64,000 nt of DNA from Sphagnum magellanicum (Eukaryota; Streptophyta; Sphagnopsida; Sphagnales; Sphagnaceae), in contig CM038922.1 in the NCBI GenBank assembly GCA_021904315.1, forward strand, positions 2,108,001 through 2,172,000, written 5' to 3'. Under the pieces are notes generated by a model. The model did not search any database, was not told the DNA's origin, and worked only from the letters and a program-made list of their open reading frames with translations. Below, piece by piece: positions 48,801-61,968 of this stretch; the stretch's first letter is position 1; every line of letters begins with the position of its first letter. The position numbers and the translations under genes were made by a program.

Positions 48801-51800
48801 TCTTCACTTTTATCATGTATTGTGTATATACAAACAAGATAGTAGCATCAAAATGGGTGGAAGTATGATATCATACCTTCTATTGAGCTTATAAGAATTT
48901 ACTTGCAAAAAACTAAAATTAAATGGACTTAAAAAATAAACCCAAAATCAAATTTTAAAAATGGTTGGTAAATTTGTCTATTGTGAATAATTCAACACAA
49001 AATACCTAATTGAATATACACAAACAATATGTTTTGAATTTTACTAATATGTTTAAATCTCAAAAATAATTTGTCACATGTAAATGATATATAATGTAGA
49101 TGATGTATAAAAGAAATATTTAACTTATAATATAGGACAATGAATCATGATATAATGCATGTATTTTGGTACAATTCCACCATTTTTCAACTCCACCACA
49201 AAACACAAACATTTTCAAAACAAATATTTATTCATTGATGACAATCACACAACTAGTGGACTATTGGGGCCCAATACCTAACAAATGTAAAGCCAAGTTG
49301 TAAAAAAAACTCATTCACTAGTTTTAAACATAGTGAACCCCCCTTTATAATCACACCTTTGATGACCACTTTTTTTGTGACATTAATGAATTGTGATTTA
49401 AATGTGTATAGTCAAGTTCCATATAGACCCTTACAAGATTGTGACTATAGGCCAAAAACAAATTTACAAAACAACCTTTTTAAGCTAGAATAAAGGTGTC
49501 AATTGATTAAGTTTCCTATGTGGCTTATTCTTGATTCTACTATGCATTAATAGACTTGAAGAAGGTTGTGATTTCTACCTTTTTTAATGTGAAAAATTAC
49601 ATTGAGTTTGAGCTCTTTAACTATTAGCTTGTGTATATTGTCAATTAGATTTTTTTAATTAAAATTTTTTACTTTCTTGGCAAGTTCGCATATCTTTTGC
49701 TTCTCTACATTAGAAATTTTTTTTTTCCTTCAACTAGATTCATTGTTGTTAGTTTGCACAACTTAACACAAAACAACACTAACATTGCCAAACTACATTT
49801 TGGGTGCAAATTTTTTAAGGTATACCAAAATCTTGTCACAATGTCACCCTTTTCTATCTTTTTTTCATTGTTTTTTTTTACCATGTAAAAACACGTTTAT
49901 GTATGATTATGATAGAATCTAGAATTGTAATAGTTTAAAATATAATCCTTCTAAAACTTTTGACAACTTTTGATTCATTATTTTTTGTAAGGATTAAAAT
50001 ATAAAGTAAAAAAGGATTGCAGTAAGGATTAAGCCCTTTTCATCATGTGTGGTACACTTTAAAAGATTTTCACCCTTTTACAAAACCTAAATATTTATCT
50101 TAAATTTCCCCCCATTATAGTCACGTTTACAAAGAAAGTTTTGCAAATATTTTGTGATACTAATGAATGTGGTAGTGATTCTAAATAATGGTGTTTCTTA
50201 CTAAAATGGATGGTTACCAAAAATTGTATGACAAAAACAAGAATGTGACTAAAATGGGGGTGATTATAAAGGGGGTTTACTATATATTAAAAAAGATTGC
50301 AAAGCAAAATGATTTTTATAATGCTTAAATAAAGGAGCAGTGCTAGATCTTATGATTGTGAATGTGATTAGATAACTAGATTTCTACTTTTTTTTTAAAG
50401 GTAAGGTTTCAATATATGAACTTGTTATTTCATATTATGACACGTAGTTAGCCACTAAAATCATTTGAAATGGAATTCAATGCCAATATTTCAATTGTAT
50501 AACATTGCAATGAGGAAATTCGATTATTTTTTGAACTTTCAAAATTCTACTATTACAAATGAATGTACTTTTAATCAAAAAGTAGATGCCTTTTATCACA
50601 TAGATGCTTTCAAGGCATAAGCATCTTAACTTTAAACCTAAAAAAACATCCTTGAAATGCAAAAAAACAAAGTTGTGAATTTTGGAGGTTAAAAAATAGA
50701 ACACATTCTTTGAAAAGTAAGATTTAAACTACATGAATGTATATAGTGTGACATGAAAAAGGTTTTGAAAGTTTAAGATGTTGCATTTACTAATTTTTCA
50801 ACCTATTTTCACTCTACTTTTCAAATTTGACGTCATTATCCCAATTTGCAAAATGTAAACATTAAATACAACCATGACCTCTCACTTTTTTAATTCATTT
50901 TTATGGCTCATTCAAAGAATGTTTAAAACATGTTTTACTATGTTTCAAACAAAAAGTACATTTTTCATTCATATAGAAAAATATATTCCAAACACTTGAA
51001 ACCTATTGTAAGGAAAAATTATTTTTGAAAGGCTTCACATTGTCATAATCCAAATATTCAAGTTCCAAAACTTTAACATGTTTATGCCCTTTATCATAAT
51101 CAAGTTATGAATTTATGAATCCTAACCAAGTGTTGATGGACAAATTTAAGGTCATATAATCTGAAATTAAAAAAATTATATAAGATGTACCTAGAAGAAA
51201 TTATTATTGCAACACCAAAAGTGATCCACCATATTTTGCATCCACCCTTGTGTTCAATTTTTTCTTTTGAAAAATATGCATAAATAATTTTATTACACAA
51301 AACTGTGTATAGATATTCGATAATTTTTTGTAATCATTTTAGTGGTTTTTAAAATATATGTTCTCATTTTTTAATATATTGATACAAATTTTCACAATTT
51401 TATTATGTAATCATTTGATAATAATTGAAAAATGTAGTTTTGAAATTTTGAGTTTCAAACTATCTCATCATTATGAGTACGAGTGATGAAAATCTTTTTA
51501 ATATTGATTTAGTGGACCTTCAAAAATATTAAAAATTGAAAAATAATATTTATGACAACATTTTTTGTTCATTGTAATTTGCTTTCACTTGTACATATCA
51601 ATAAAATAAAGAATATGTGTGATTTAAGGAATAATATTGTATTGAAGAATATCTATTGTTCGCATTTTATAGCCTATACCATGCACATGTAAGATGGTTG
51701 AAAAGTGTGGCATTATTCAACACATTCCCATAAGAATTTTTTTTCATTTTCATCATTATGACATCTATCCACAGTAACCATTTGCAACACCAACACCTTG

Positions 51801-53400
51801 GTTCTTAATATAGATAACCCACACCATGGATCAAACACAAATGTAGAAGCTAAAAGTATAATGTATCCATAATGAACAAAGTTCATTGATCTTGAATCTA
51901 CACATTGAATTGCAATCTATTGTTTCTTGAATTTTAAGTTGTTTGAAAATTTTGGATAGAGGTGTCCAAATGTGTTCCAATGTGTTAATGCACATGCATA
52001 ACATGATTTGAAGAGAATATGATCTGAAATTTGAGAGTTTCACAAGGCATTGGAAAGCTCTTCTTGTCAAAGACTATAACAAAATAGGTTCTAACTTCGC
52101 ACACTCAATTTGGTCACATTTCCTAACAATTATGACCCTCTAAAATTTCAAGAGACCATCAAATTGCATTAAATCCCCCCTTCATTTATTTCATACACAT
52201 AAAGTGGGTAAGGTTTTCCAGTTGCAAAACATCATATTGTTTATGCATCAGAAAGTTCTCACTACTTTGACCTAATGTTAAGCCCAAGGTTATATGGTAT
52301 GTGTTTGTATTGGGGAATTAAAAAACATGATATCACTTTGCAAGCCAAGTTCAACATGCCAAAAAAGGCCATCAAGGATACAAATTTCCATAGTAAATTT
52401 TGAAACATTTAAGAGAAATTGGGTAACACAACACATTGGATCTTGCACGGCACAACAATAATAAAAATAAAACAACTAGTGAAAACCAATGTGATAAAAC
52501 ATGTTCTAAAAACAAAAGAAAAACTTGAGCACAAAGGTGTTGAAAGAAAATTTAAAAATCATTGAAAGTCAAATAAAAACATATAAAAATCATAACATAA
52601 CCGATGTTATTTTCAATTTTTAATTTGTGGTTCATTAATGAATTTCATCCATTATAAATGAAAGTAATCCATTGATCTTTTCTTCCATAAGGGGTATTTG
52701 AACATTTTTCATTTGTTAATTTGGAATGCTTTCCCAAATAAAAACATGTATGATTCAAGAAAATTAAAATCCAAGTAGAAATACTGAAAAAAAAAGGTTT
52801 AGGAATCACACCACTTACTCCTGTATGCACCAAACCCATTTGGAAGTCTTTTGTTCTTTACTTTTTCACAAAATTTAAAAGGTGTTCATATAACTTTTCT
52901 GAAGAAAAATCCTTCAGCTTATAAAAAATAAAATTAGTCTTTGAATATGCTTCAATTTTCACTAAGAAGTTGGCAACGTGACTTTTTTTTTTTCTTTTTT
53001 TTGCATGGCATTTGGTCTCCATTCAAAAGCAACATGTAATAGAAAGTAGTCAATTTACATGTTATTTTGACATACAAATTTTCTTAAAATAATATACCCT
53101 AATTGGCATTGGGTGATGTGATTTACTGAAAATGTGGACAGTTGAGTTTCCTTAATTGGCTAATGAATGTAAGTTCCCTTAATTATTTAACTAAATAATT
53201 TCTGTTTCTGGGTCAATAGGCAGAACAGCCCCACACTTTTTCTTATTTAAAAAAAAGGTTATTTACTATTATTATTATTATTATTATTTTCCGAAGGTAA
53301 CAAATGAGAAGAATTCATTGCTAAGAGAAAAAATGCAATTGGTCAAGGCCCCATCAAAAGCCCCACACATTTCATCACATTTTCATGTCATGTGGAATGA
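45801..53400. other. Long, very AT-rich gene-free stretch
   Basis: About 7.6 kb with scarcely any CpG. Reading frames are short and rich in Phe, Ile, Lys and Asn, as expected from AT-rich noncoding DNA. No transposon domain could be read, though very old elements may be present. Confidence 0.5.
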
Positions 53401-53454
53401 GCAAAAGGATCATGCTCAACTATGGTCATGATCGTTGGGTCATATATAGGCAGG

Positions 53455-53640
53455 GGTGATGGTTATTATAGGCATGACCCCCTCATGACCCCATGGTTCT
53501 AGGGCACACATGCCTATTGGGTCATGGTTATTACAGGCATGATCCACACGACACCATGGTTGCATGATCCACATGACCCCATGGTTCTAGGGCACACATA
53601 CATATTGCGTCATGGGTATTAGGGGCATGACCTCAAACAG
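53455..53640 (+). repeat. Irregular tandem repeat with CATGACCCCATGGTTCTAGG
   Basis: Two main units each contain ATGGTTATTA(T/C)AGGCATGA, CATGACCCCATGGTTCTAGG and GCACACAT. The second unit has an internal duplication around CATGATCCACA. Confidence 0.75.
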
Positions 53641-53688
53641 GCAAAGGAATGACTATCAAACGATATCAAACAACCTTGTGAGTGTGGG

Positions 53689-53715
53689 TTTTTTTTTTTT
53701 TTTTTGGGGGGGGGG
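53689..53715 (+). repeat. T17-G10 homopolymer pair
   Basis: A run of T directly followed by a run of G. Confidence 0.85.
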
Positions 53716-54188
53716 TGGTTGGGGGTTGCAAGAGTGTGACTCCTATGGAACTCTTGGATGTGCTGGGCAGAGTTGAATCATAGATGTCCGAAAGGTATCT
53801 ATTTCATTATAGTGTCTGAGGGTGGGAGGGCCGGGATATAATCATAGATTGATTGGTATTGTAGATGGAGCAATAATTAATTTGACTCTCATTGATAGAA
53901 GAAGAAGAAGAAGAAGCTGTTGAAAGGTTAAAAAGATGTAGTAACATTTATTTTGTCACTTTTGCAAACACGACAAAAAAAAACATTTATCAAATGTAAA
54001 TAATGAGAATTTCTAAAAAAATTCAAAAAAAGAACTGAATTTTTTAAAAAAATGATTTGTTAATTTTCAAAAGAGGCAAAAAAAACCACTGACTTCTGAA
54101 AGAAAAATAAATTATTTATGAGGAGGACTTTCAAGTGGTTTGTAACATGACAGGGTTTACCACTCTGTTCTTGGATTTGATTTGGAGA

Positions 54189-54289
54189 ACATTATTATTA
54201 TTATTATTATTACCTTACAAGCTTTGCTACTCATGATGGTAAAGTAAAGCCACAAAGCACCCCCCCCACCACACACACACACACACACA
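54189..54289. repeat. (ATT)n and (CA)n microsatellites
   Basis: An ATT run near 54190-54212 and a CA run at about 54270-54289. Confidence 0.85.
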
Positions 54290-55001
54290 TGCGCACATGT
54301 TGAAATTCACCATGACCATACTACCCCACCTCCCCCGGGCCCCCCATTTTAACACGGTCTCCAAGCCCTTTTTTTTCACTGAGTGGGCGGTGAGGCAGAA
54401 TGTTCGAAAGCAGTCAGAACACAACAGTTGAGAACTGCAGACCCCCGATTACCTACTTTTGACTGCCGTAAATCGATCAAGCTTTTGTTTGGCTATCTTA
54501 GAACAACCCAACAAAATCCTCAGAAAGCAAAAAAGCAAAAAAAATCAATCAAACTGACTGTTCGTATAAAATCTGGGGATTTTTTAAAATTAATAATAAT
54601 AGAAATAATAATAATATCAAACAGATGACCATTTAAAATGGCTCACATAATTTTTTTCTTTTTTTCCTGTAATACCCGCCTGGTGTGTATGTTGGGATTT
54701 TCTATAGAAAATTTAAAATCCTTGATTTTCCACACTGTATGTAACACATGAGGCTATGGGCATTACCGGACTGAATTGAGGCCCACCTCACGAAAGCCCA
54801 ATTCTTGAAATGGCCTGTGTGGTGGTGGCCTTGGGGTGTTACCCTACACTAAGTAAGTAATTAGGGCAAAATGCAACTGAAAGGTTGAATAAGGTTTTTC
54901 TATTATAATTTTTTAGTTAAAAAAAACAAAAAAATCAAAAGATATGACTAAACTGTGACCGTACTAACTTCACTCCATTCCACTTGCTTGAATCTGCTGC
55001 C

Positions 55002-55165
55002 TTTTTTGTTTTCTATTGGTCAGATTCTATGGAAAAGGCCAAGAGTTTTTTTTATAATTAATTTAAAATTTAAAAAATTCTTTATTTTGTCTCCCCGATT
55101 TTTTTTTGTTTTCTATTAGTCAGATTCTAGGGGAAAGGCCAAGAGTTTTTTTTATAATTAATTTA
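55002..55165 (+). repeat. Tandem duplication, about 100-base period
   Basis: TTTTTTGTTTTCTATTGGTC, then CAGATTCTA, AAAGGCCAAGAGTTTTTTTT and ATAATTAATTTAAAAT, occur twice with few differences. Confidence 0.85.
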
Positions 55166-55599
55166 AAATGATGTTTTATTTTTTATTTAAAATTTTTTCC
55201 CCCAATTGTTTAGTGGTTTGTGAAAGAATATGAATAAGCTCTGAAACCCCATCAGTGCAGTCAGTGTTTACTTCCAATTGGTGGGAATTTTCATGATGAT
55301 GCGTTTCCCCAGGTTTTGGGAACTGGGCTTTACATAATAAATGCTGTCTAGTATATTATTATTATGTTTCGTGTTTTTGGGGCCTAAGTTCAACCCCCCC
55401 CCTCCCTGCACAAGAGGGGCAGCAGAGCAATCCACCCACACAATCCCGATCACACACACACAAGACAAGCAACTTTGAGCTACTATATCGAAAGAGTTGA
55501 GTCGGTAATAAGTAAGTAAGTGTAAGTAAGTATCTGTTTTTTCTTCTGCCAGATTCAAAAGAAAGAAGGAAAGAAAGGCTGAAGCCGAAACCGCCCAAC

Positions 55600-56150
55600 T
55601 TAGAGAATGGGTGATTTCATCTCATGCCATTATAAGTTATCATAACCGGTTCCTCCCTCGATATCGGTGGTGTGGCGTCAACCCATTGGCAGAGAGGTCT
55701 CAGATTACAACCTGTATCAGCTGCTTACTGGGTCAGCCAGATGGGCGCGTGTGGTTATGTGGACAGCAACAACCACATTCATACCAGAGGTCCAAGTAGT
55801 CATTGGTTACAGGTGAGTGAAATCCCATCCGTTGAGTCACTGGTTATGTCTTGTAACATGGCTCGTGCAGCCCGGTTACTGGGGAGAAAAAAAAAGCCAC
55901 GGGAGTGGCGAGCCGATTACATAGTCCAAATCCATTTCAAAGTCCACCACACCACATAACAAGAAGACACTTGTAGTCCTCTCTCTCTCTATATATGTAT
56001 ATGTGGTAGGTTTAGGGTTTACGCCTGAGGTCAAGGTCTGTACCAGAATAAGGGTATTGCGGGAGGCAGTAGCTGCTGAGGTGGTGGTGCCCTGCATTCT
56101 GGTTATGCCCTCATCAAAGGGCCTTACTGAGCGTAAAGCAACCCTCATAC
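55600..56150. other. GC-richer, CpG-containing island, unrecognised
   Basis: Contains CpG sites and several tRNA-like words (ATTGGCAGAGAGGTCTCAGA; GCAGCCCGGTTACTGGGGAG followed by an A9 run at 55888-55896). This may be a SINE with a short A-tail, or a gene fragment. A GTGAGTG donor-like site lies near 55813. No product was recognised. Confidence 0.3.
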
Positions 56151-56869
56151 TTGCTTGCTACATTCACTTTCGAACACTGTGCATTGTTTTGGTCTTCATA
56201 GTATTATGATTGTTTTGGTCGGGGTGAAAGATTTGAGCAACAAAAGACTTGTAAGTATACATAAGTTCTGTGTATATATATATATAATTCTTCCCATTGT
56301 CTTCATTTGTATTCTTGGAGGAGGGCTATGCACAAATGACTTTCATGATGCAGATTATCTGGGAAGAGCAGATTGTTGTGCAAATTTTAAGCTCTTTAAC
56401 CAATAGAATTGCTTTGTTTGGGTTTTTAAAATTGGGTCCTGGCCATTGTGTCAGTACTCTGGTGCATCTCTCTTGTAGAAACATTGGTACATATAGGTGT
56501 GTGTATATATAAATATATGTATGTAATGCAGGATGTTCAACACCTCCCCTTATGTAAGTAACTGGAGCTGAATTTTTAAAATACTAAAAGTTAAGGTCCA
56601 AATAGTCTATCCATTCCCCATGGTGGGGTACTTAATAATTGCTTGAGAAGTTAAAGGAAAGGAAAGTTCCAGGCACTTTTTTCTTCACGTGGGTCTCACT
56701 ATTTGGCTACCTCAGATTGTGTCATTCTATTTATTTATTTATTTCCTCCAAGAAATGGCTTTTTTTTTTCTTTTTTTCAACTCTAGTCCAACCGGATCAC
56801 ACTTTCTTTTTTTCTTGTTTTAGATTTTGGGGCTCTCCTATCCAATTTTGTAATATAGCCTGAGTTGTA

Positions 56870-57000
56870 ATCATCCATAAGACAACTTAGTCAAATTTGG
56901 CTAAAACCACATAATGGAAGTAAAAACATTTAAGCATCCCCCAATATTGTTGGCTATACCTGTTGGAACCTGAAGTAGAATCTGGTGATTTTTTCAATTA
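56870..57000 (+). repeat. AGCCAAATTTGGCT family copy
   Basis: AATCATCCATAAGACAACTT, AGTCAAATTTGGCTAAAAC, AATATTGTTGGCTATACC and AGAATCTGGTGATTTT follow the family order. Confidence 0.7.
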
Positions 57001-57224
57001 AAAAATTCCTGTATTTGGCAATCAGAAGCGTCCTCCCCCCACCCCCCAAAAAACCGAAAAACACTCAATTTAACCACAGTTTTCAAATAACACCAGCTGT
57101 TGAAATTTTGCCAAGAAGAAACAATTGCTAAGATGGCAACAGCAGCTCTCAAGGAAATAAATTGGAGTCCTAAAAGTGCCAACGAAGAATGAAAAATGAG
57201 AGCCATTTGTTTGAATGTGAGCAA

Positions 57225-57558
57225 TTTGTTGGTCTTGCCTATCAAGGCAAGGATATTTTGTTTAGATTCATTCTAGAGTATGGTAGCTTAATGGATTTTG
57301 GCCCCTTGGTAATAATAATAGGTCTATTTTTATATGAGGAATTTTGAAAGATGATATTTTAGCTTGTGTTGAAACTTGAGATTAGCTACAGAGTTATAAT
57401 ATCTTGAAGGATTTTGGTTTTTTTCAGAGGATTTTTTGAAGATTAGGTATATTTTTGCATGGTGAAATCTTTGAGTTTCCATAAGTCTTCTTTTGCCTTA
57501 AGATACTTTTTAATGTAATTGGCAAGGCCACAGTGTGACACACCCCTTGTTTACATTC
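57225..57558 (+). repeat. 330-base dispersed repeat, copy 2
   Basis: Same orientation and order as 23577-23903. It differs by substitutions, an added AATAAT near 57313 and small indels. Confidence 0.85.
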
Positions 57559-57559
57559 T

Positions 57560-59430
57560 AAAAATTTATACAAAATTTTAAAAACTAGCATCCACGATCC
57601 ATAATCCTGTGTATATGTTCCCAGATAATTCCCAATTACCCACTTTAATTAAAACCTTGGAATATTAACCTTTGCCCATTGTTCACTAAGTCATGCTCCC
57701 ACGGCATCTGTAATCAACCAATCCCTCTTGACAATTCCAAGCTTTTTAGGACAACTCTCCAACCCGACCACCCCTCTAATTGAAACTCCTCTTAGGGTTG
57801 CAAAGGACTAATTTCCAACCAAGGCAGTGAAATGTTTTGGGAACAATGAAAGAACAATCAGAGGGAACCCACAAAGGATTTGTACCCACTTTAATTGAAA
57901 CCTTGGAATATTACGTTGACACACACATTCACTATGTCAAGCTCCTCCCCCCCCCCCAACCCCCATAATTAATAAACCAATCCCTCTTAATGCTTCCTAG
58001 TTTTTCAAAACCACTCTCCTCCATTCCTCACCCCTCTAAAACCCAAAACTCTTTCTTATTTCAAAGCACCGCCCAACCCTAACCTCACCAAACTTGCAAG
58101 AAGAGTTCCCTCCTTTTAGCACCGCATTTTCCCAGCATGTACATACATGTATCATACCCGAAAGGACCCAACTGTTGTTTGATTTTAATATGGCTTTTGG
58201 CTTCAGATTTTTTGAAATTTTTTCAAAATCAAATAACACTTGGGGGTCATTTTGGGGTTTTTTTAATTTTTAAAGTCGTAAAGATGTGCTTGTTTTTTAA
58301 AAAATAAGTTTATTTGCAGATTCACATACAGAGCACTTTAAAAAAAAAAAACTCATGGGCATTTCAAAAAATAGAATGCCAAAGCCAAAGCCCTTGGGAG
58401 TGGGCTTTACCACATTTGGGGCCCACACTCGGGTCCACCTTGTGGGGTCCTCATTACCCTACCAAAACAAAACCCCAGATTCTTAAATTTTTTGAACATT
58501 TCAAATAACCAATGAGTCTCCTCAAAGCTCAACCCCTGAGTACCATTTGACCCATGGACCCAACCCTCACCCAATGGTTCTTTCCTTGAAAAAGAGAGGA
58601 GAATTGTATCACGTTGCAAACCCCAAAATGTAGCACATCCATATTATGTGATTATAAGAGAACCCCCTGAGAAATATTATTATAATAAATTAATCTAATT
58701 TAATTAATTTAAATAAATTAACACACACACACACACATATATATGTGGCAATACCTTAACAGCTTCAACACTAATTATATTAATTGTAAAATTGTTTAAA
58801 TGTTGAAAAAACAATTACTCCATAAAGCGTTGCATGGAAACCAAGGAATCTTCCAGAATATTCATGAATATTCTGTTTTGTATTTTTGCAACATGAAATC
58901 TTCAAATTTAATTAATTATTTGACCGACATGTGTTGGAAGGTGGCCCTACAACCATAGTGTATAGAGGTGATTCTATATTCTACACACTACTATGCCATC
59001 TTTCTTTCTTTTACCTGCTTCCCCCCCCCACCAAAAAAAACTAATTAAATTATTTTTATTTTTATTTTTAAAAGTAAAAAACCCCCATCAAGCTACCAAT
59101 AAGATGTATGCATGGGTCTGTTACACATTACAAGGCAATAATAATAAATAAAATCTATAGCAAAGAAAAGATTTCCCATTCTCCCCCAAGAACGCCTGAA
59201 AACTCGTAAAATTCACAACCTGGCCCCACCCAACACCCCAAAAAAAGAGGGTGAAAAAAGACAAACATTCCCCCTGTGAACACAATCACAATGATCTTCC
59301 TCAGCACCCCCCCCCCCCCCCCCCCCCAAATGCCCACCCCCCTGAATTGAATGATCAAATTTGCCCCCCCTTCCCCCCTGGGCCCTGCAAAACAACACCC
59401 CCCCGCACCCCCCCTTCTTCTTCGATTCCT
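57560..59430. other. Gene-free DNA with low-complexity tracts
   Basis: Contains a CA/AT microsatellite near 58720-58745 and several C runs, the longest 21 bases at 59307-59327. No gene seen. Confidence 0.55.
59307..59327 (+). repeat. Poly-C tract of 21 bases
   Basis: Uninterrupted C run. Proline- and glycine-rich frames across it are artefacts. Confidence 0.9.
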
Positions 59431-59784
59431 ACTGCGTTCCGACCGCGACTGTTCACTGGCACCTAATTGGTCATCCCTACCCCCTTAGCTAAGCTAGAAA
59501 TAGACTACCTACTTACTTACCTACCTACCTAACTACTTACCCTCCTCGTAGACAACCCTCTAGTAGTAGTAGGTTGGTCCTAAAGCCTTACATTTTAATA
59601 CCGACCTAACTAACTTGCCTGCCTACAAAAGGTGGTATAGCCAAACAAACCTACGTGGGTTATCTCCTAGTCTATAGCTAAACCGAAAATGCGTCAAAGA
59701 AAAAGCTAGACCGTAGACAACCGGCCTGAAGTTACGTATGTATTACAATTATACGTACATGAACTTGTACGTCTCTCTATCACA

Positions 59785-59792
59785 TATAAAAG
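59785..59792 (+). promoter_or_regulatory. TATA-like motif upstream of the right-hand leader
   Basis: TATAAAAG stands in a stretch that is no longer CpG-poor (TACGTA words), about 450 bases before the GTC/CGAG microsatellite-rich DNA. It could be the TATA box of a + strand gene. Position and strand are inferred. Confidence 0.25.
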
Positions 59793-61881
59793 ATACGTAT
59801 GTGAAGTTTGCATGTAACTTCAAACACACTTGTAGAATCTTATTACTTGTGTGTTTTGGTATAAATGTATGTATGGTAGCCAGTTCTACTGATTTACAAA
59901 TAAATAAGTAATGCGTATATAGAGTAGTAGGGTAGGAAAATACGTCTCTAGTATGGTAGTAGTAAACAAAGTATCTGGTTATAGCCTAGTAGGAAACAAG
60001 TCTCTAGTATGGTTGTTGGACACATATATCTAGTATAGTATGAAGTACGTACATGTATGTATTTACATTTTTATACAGAAATGTATGTATGTATATGTAG
60101 GTAGGTATTTTGGGGGGTATTTTTAGGTGTATAAATTGTAATGTATTGTGGTTTGTGTAGGTGTAGAGTGTAGGGGGTAGCGATTAGCAGAGTCGGGGTT
60201 GCTAGCTATTTAGAAGGAAAGGTGCGCGCCCGCCAGTGCTGTCCGTTGCGTTCTGTTGCGACTGCTGCCGCTGCTGCTGCGTCGTCGTCGTCGTCGTCGT
60301 CGTCTCCTTGCTTTGTGTGTCTGTTTTTGTCTGCGCGAGAGCCGTGTCTGTTGTTGTGTGACGAGAGAACAAAGGAAGTAGCTGGCGAGCGAGCGAGCGA
60401 TGTGTGTTGGTGTCTATTTTGTTGTCTGTGGAAGGAAGGAACTTGAGCTTTTGCACTAGTTGAGCTTTTGGTTTGAGCTTTGCTTGCTTGTTGCTTTGAG
60501 CTTCTGCAGCTCTTTGAGCGTCTTGTGTCTGTTTTGTTTTGCATTACTACGCCTTTTGCTTACCATTTGGTGGCCGGCTGGCTGGCTGGACGGTGGTCGC
60601 GGCGTCGCTCGCTTGCTCGCTGCCTCGGATAGCAGTAACTGCGAATGAGAGAGAGAAACAGAGAGTCCGTGAGTGAGTGAGAGAAACTGTGGGCAAGTGT
60701 TGTTGTTGTTGCTGCTGTTGTTGCTTTTGTTTGTGGTTTTCAAGCTAGCTAATCTACTAGTGCAGCAGTGAACAAGAGTTGGTTTCTATTTTTGGGCTTG
60801 CGTCGATCGCTGGAGATTGCAGGTGGCTTAGTCGACTGGAGATTGGTGGTGGCGGAGGTTTAGACTGTCCAGAGCTTCTATTGCGGAAATCGATTTTGCA
60901 GCTCCGAGTGAGTGAGTGAGTGAGTGTTGGTTTTGTTTTCTGGGAGCTTTTTTCTCCATTTTTTTTGTTTGTCGCTCGCCGAGTGAGTGAGTGCGTGGAG
61001 CAGCCGCGTGAGGAAGCTCAGGTGTGAGGGAGGGACTCATTTGAGTGGTTTGTCCTTGTGTGTGTGTGTGTGTGTGCGTGTGTGTTTTCTGTTTGGAGTG
61101 AGAGCATTGGGAGCTTGGTTCTATTGTAGGAGGAGGTTTCAAGTCTTGTTTCACAACTACTTGTTTGTTTGTGGGTTTCAGTCGTGTGGTGATGGCGATA
61201 AACAACATTTGAGCCTGAGCTTGTTGTCCTGTCATGGACTGAGTTCTCAGAGAGAGACATACACAGAAACACAGAGCGAATCCAAAGGCTTGAAGAAGAG
61301 TAGTGAAAGAAAAAGTTGCAGCAGCGGAAGAACTAGCTGCTGTTGCTTCATTAGTTGTAGGTTCTATATATATGTGGGTGTGGAGGAAGAGGAGCAGGAG
61401 CACTCTTGGTGCCCAAGACAAAAAGTAGACGACTTCTTAGGGAGGAGGAGAAGAAGGTTTGGAGTCGAAGGGAATAAGGATCATCGTGATGAGCGCCAGC
61501 CGGAGCTCAAGGAAGAAAAAGAATATCATTGTCTGGAGAAATCCTTCCTCTTTTCTTCTTTTCTCTTCTCTTCTCCTTGCTTTCATGAAGTGCGCTAGGG
61601 AATCCAACACTTCACATGAACTGCGTAGGTGTGGTGCAGCACTAGTGCAAGAACGCTGAATTGCGCTAGCTGCGGGTAGTCCTCATTGTCAGCACACAGA
61701 GAGAGAGAGAGAGAGAGACACACACACACACACACACCCATTCTGCTGAAACGATCGATTCTCTCGCAGAAACAGATCATGAAAGACTAGCTTCAGCAGG
61801 GGAGGTGGGAAGTGGAACACAAGCACCTTCAGAGCATTCATTCAAAGCTGCTGCTGCTGCTGCTTGTGCAGATCTGCAAGG

Positions 61882-61968
61882 ATGAAGAAGAAGCTGCCTA
61901 GCAAAGTTCTTCTTTGTTGTCAGCAGCAGCAGGAGTCGGAGGAGACGACGACGACAACGATGACGTGA
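61882..61968 (+). CDS. Small upstream-ORF candidate, 28 codons
   Basis: ATG to TGA encoding MKKKLPSKVLLCC, four Gln, a Glu-rich stretch and five Thr. It ends about 50 bases before a donor-like GTGAGC. If the region is a leader, this would be an upstream ORF; it may equally be chance in low-complexity DNA. Confidence 0.2.
   Translation: MKKKLPSKVLLCCQQQQESEETTTTTMT

Noticed and set aside
60828-61598. Overlapping open frames of 203 codons (+) and 197 codons (-)
   Set aside because: Both are long because the DNA is low-complexity with few stops. They consist of Ser/Cys/Thr/His runs made by TG, CA and GAG repeats, and no domain is visible.
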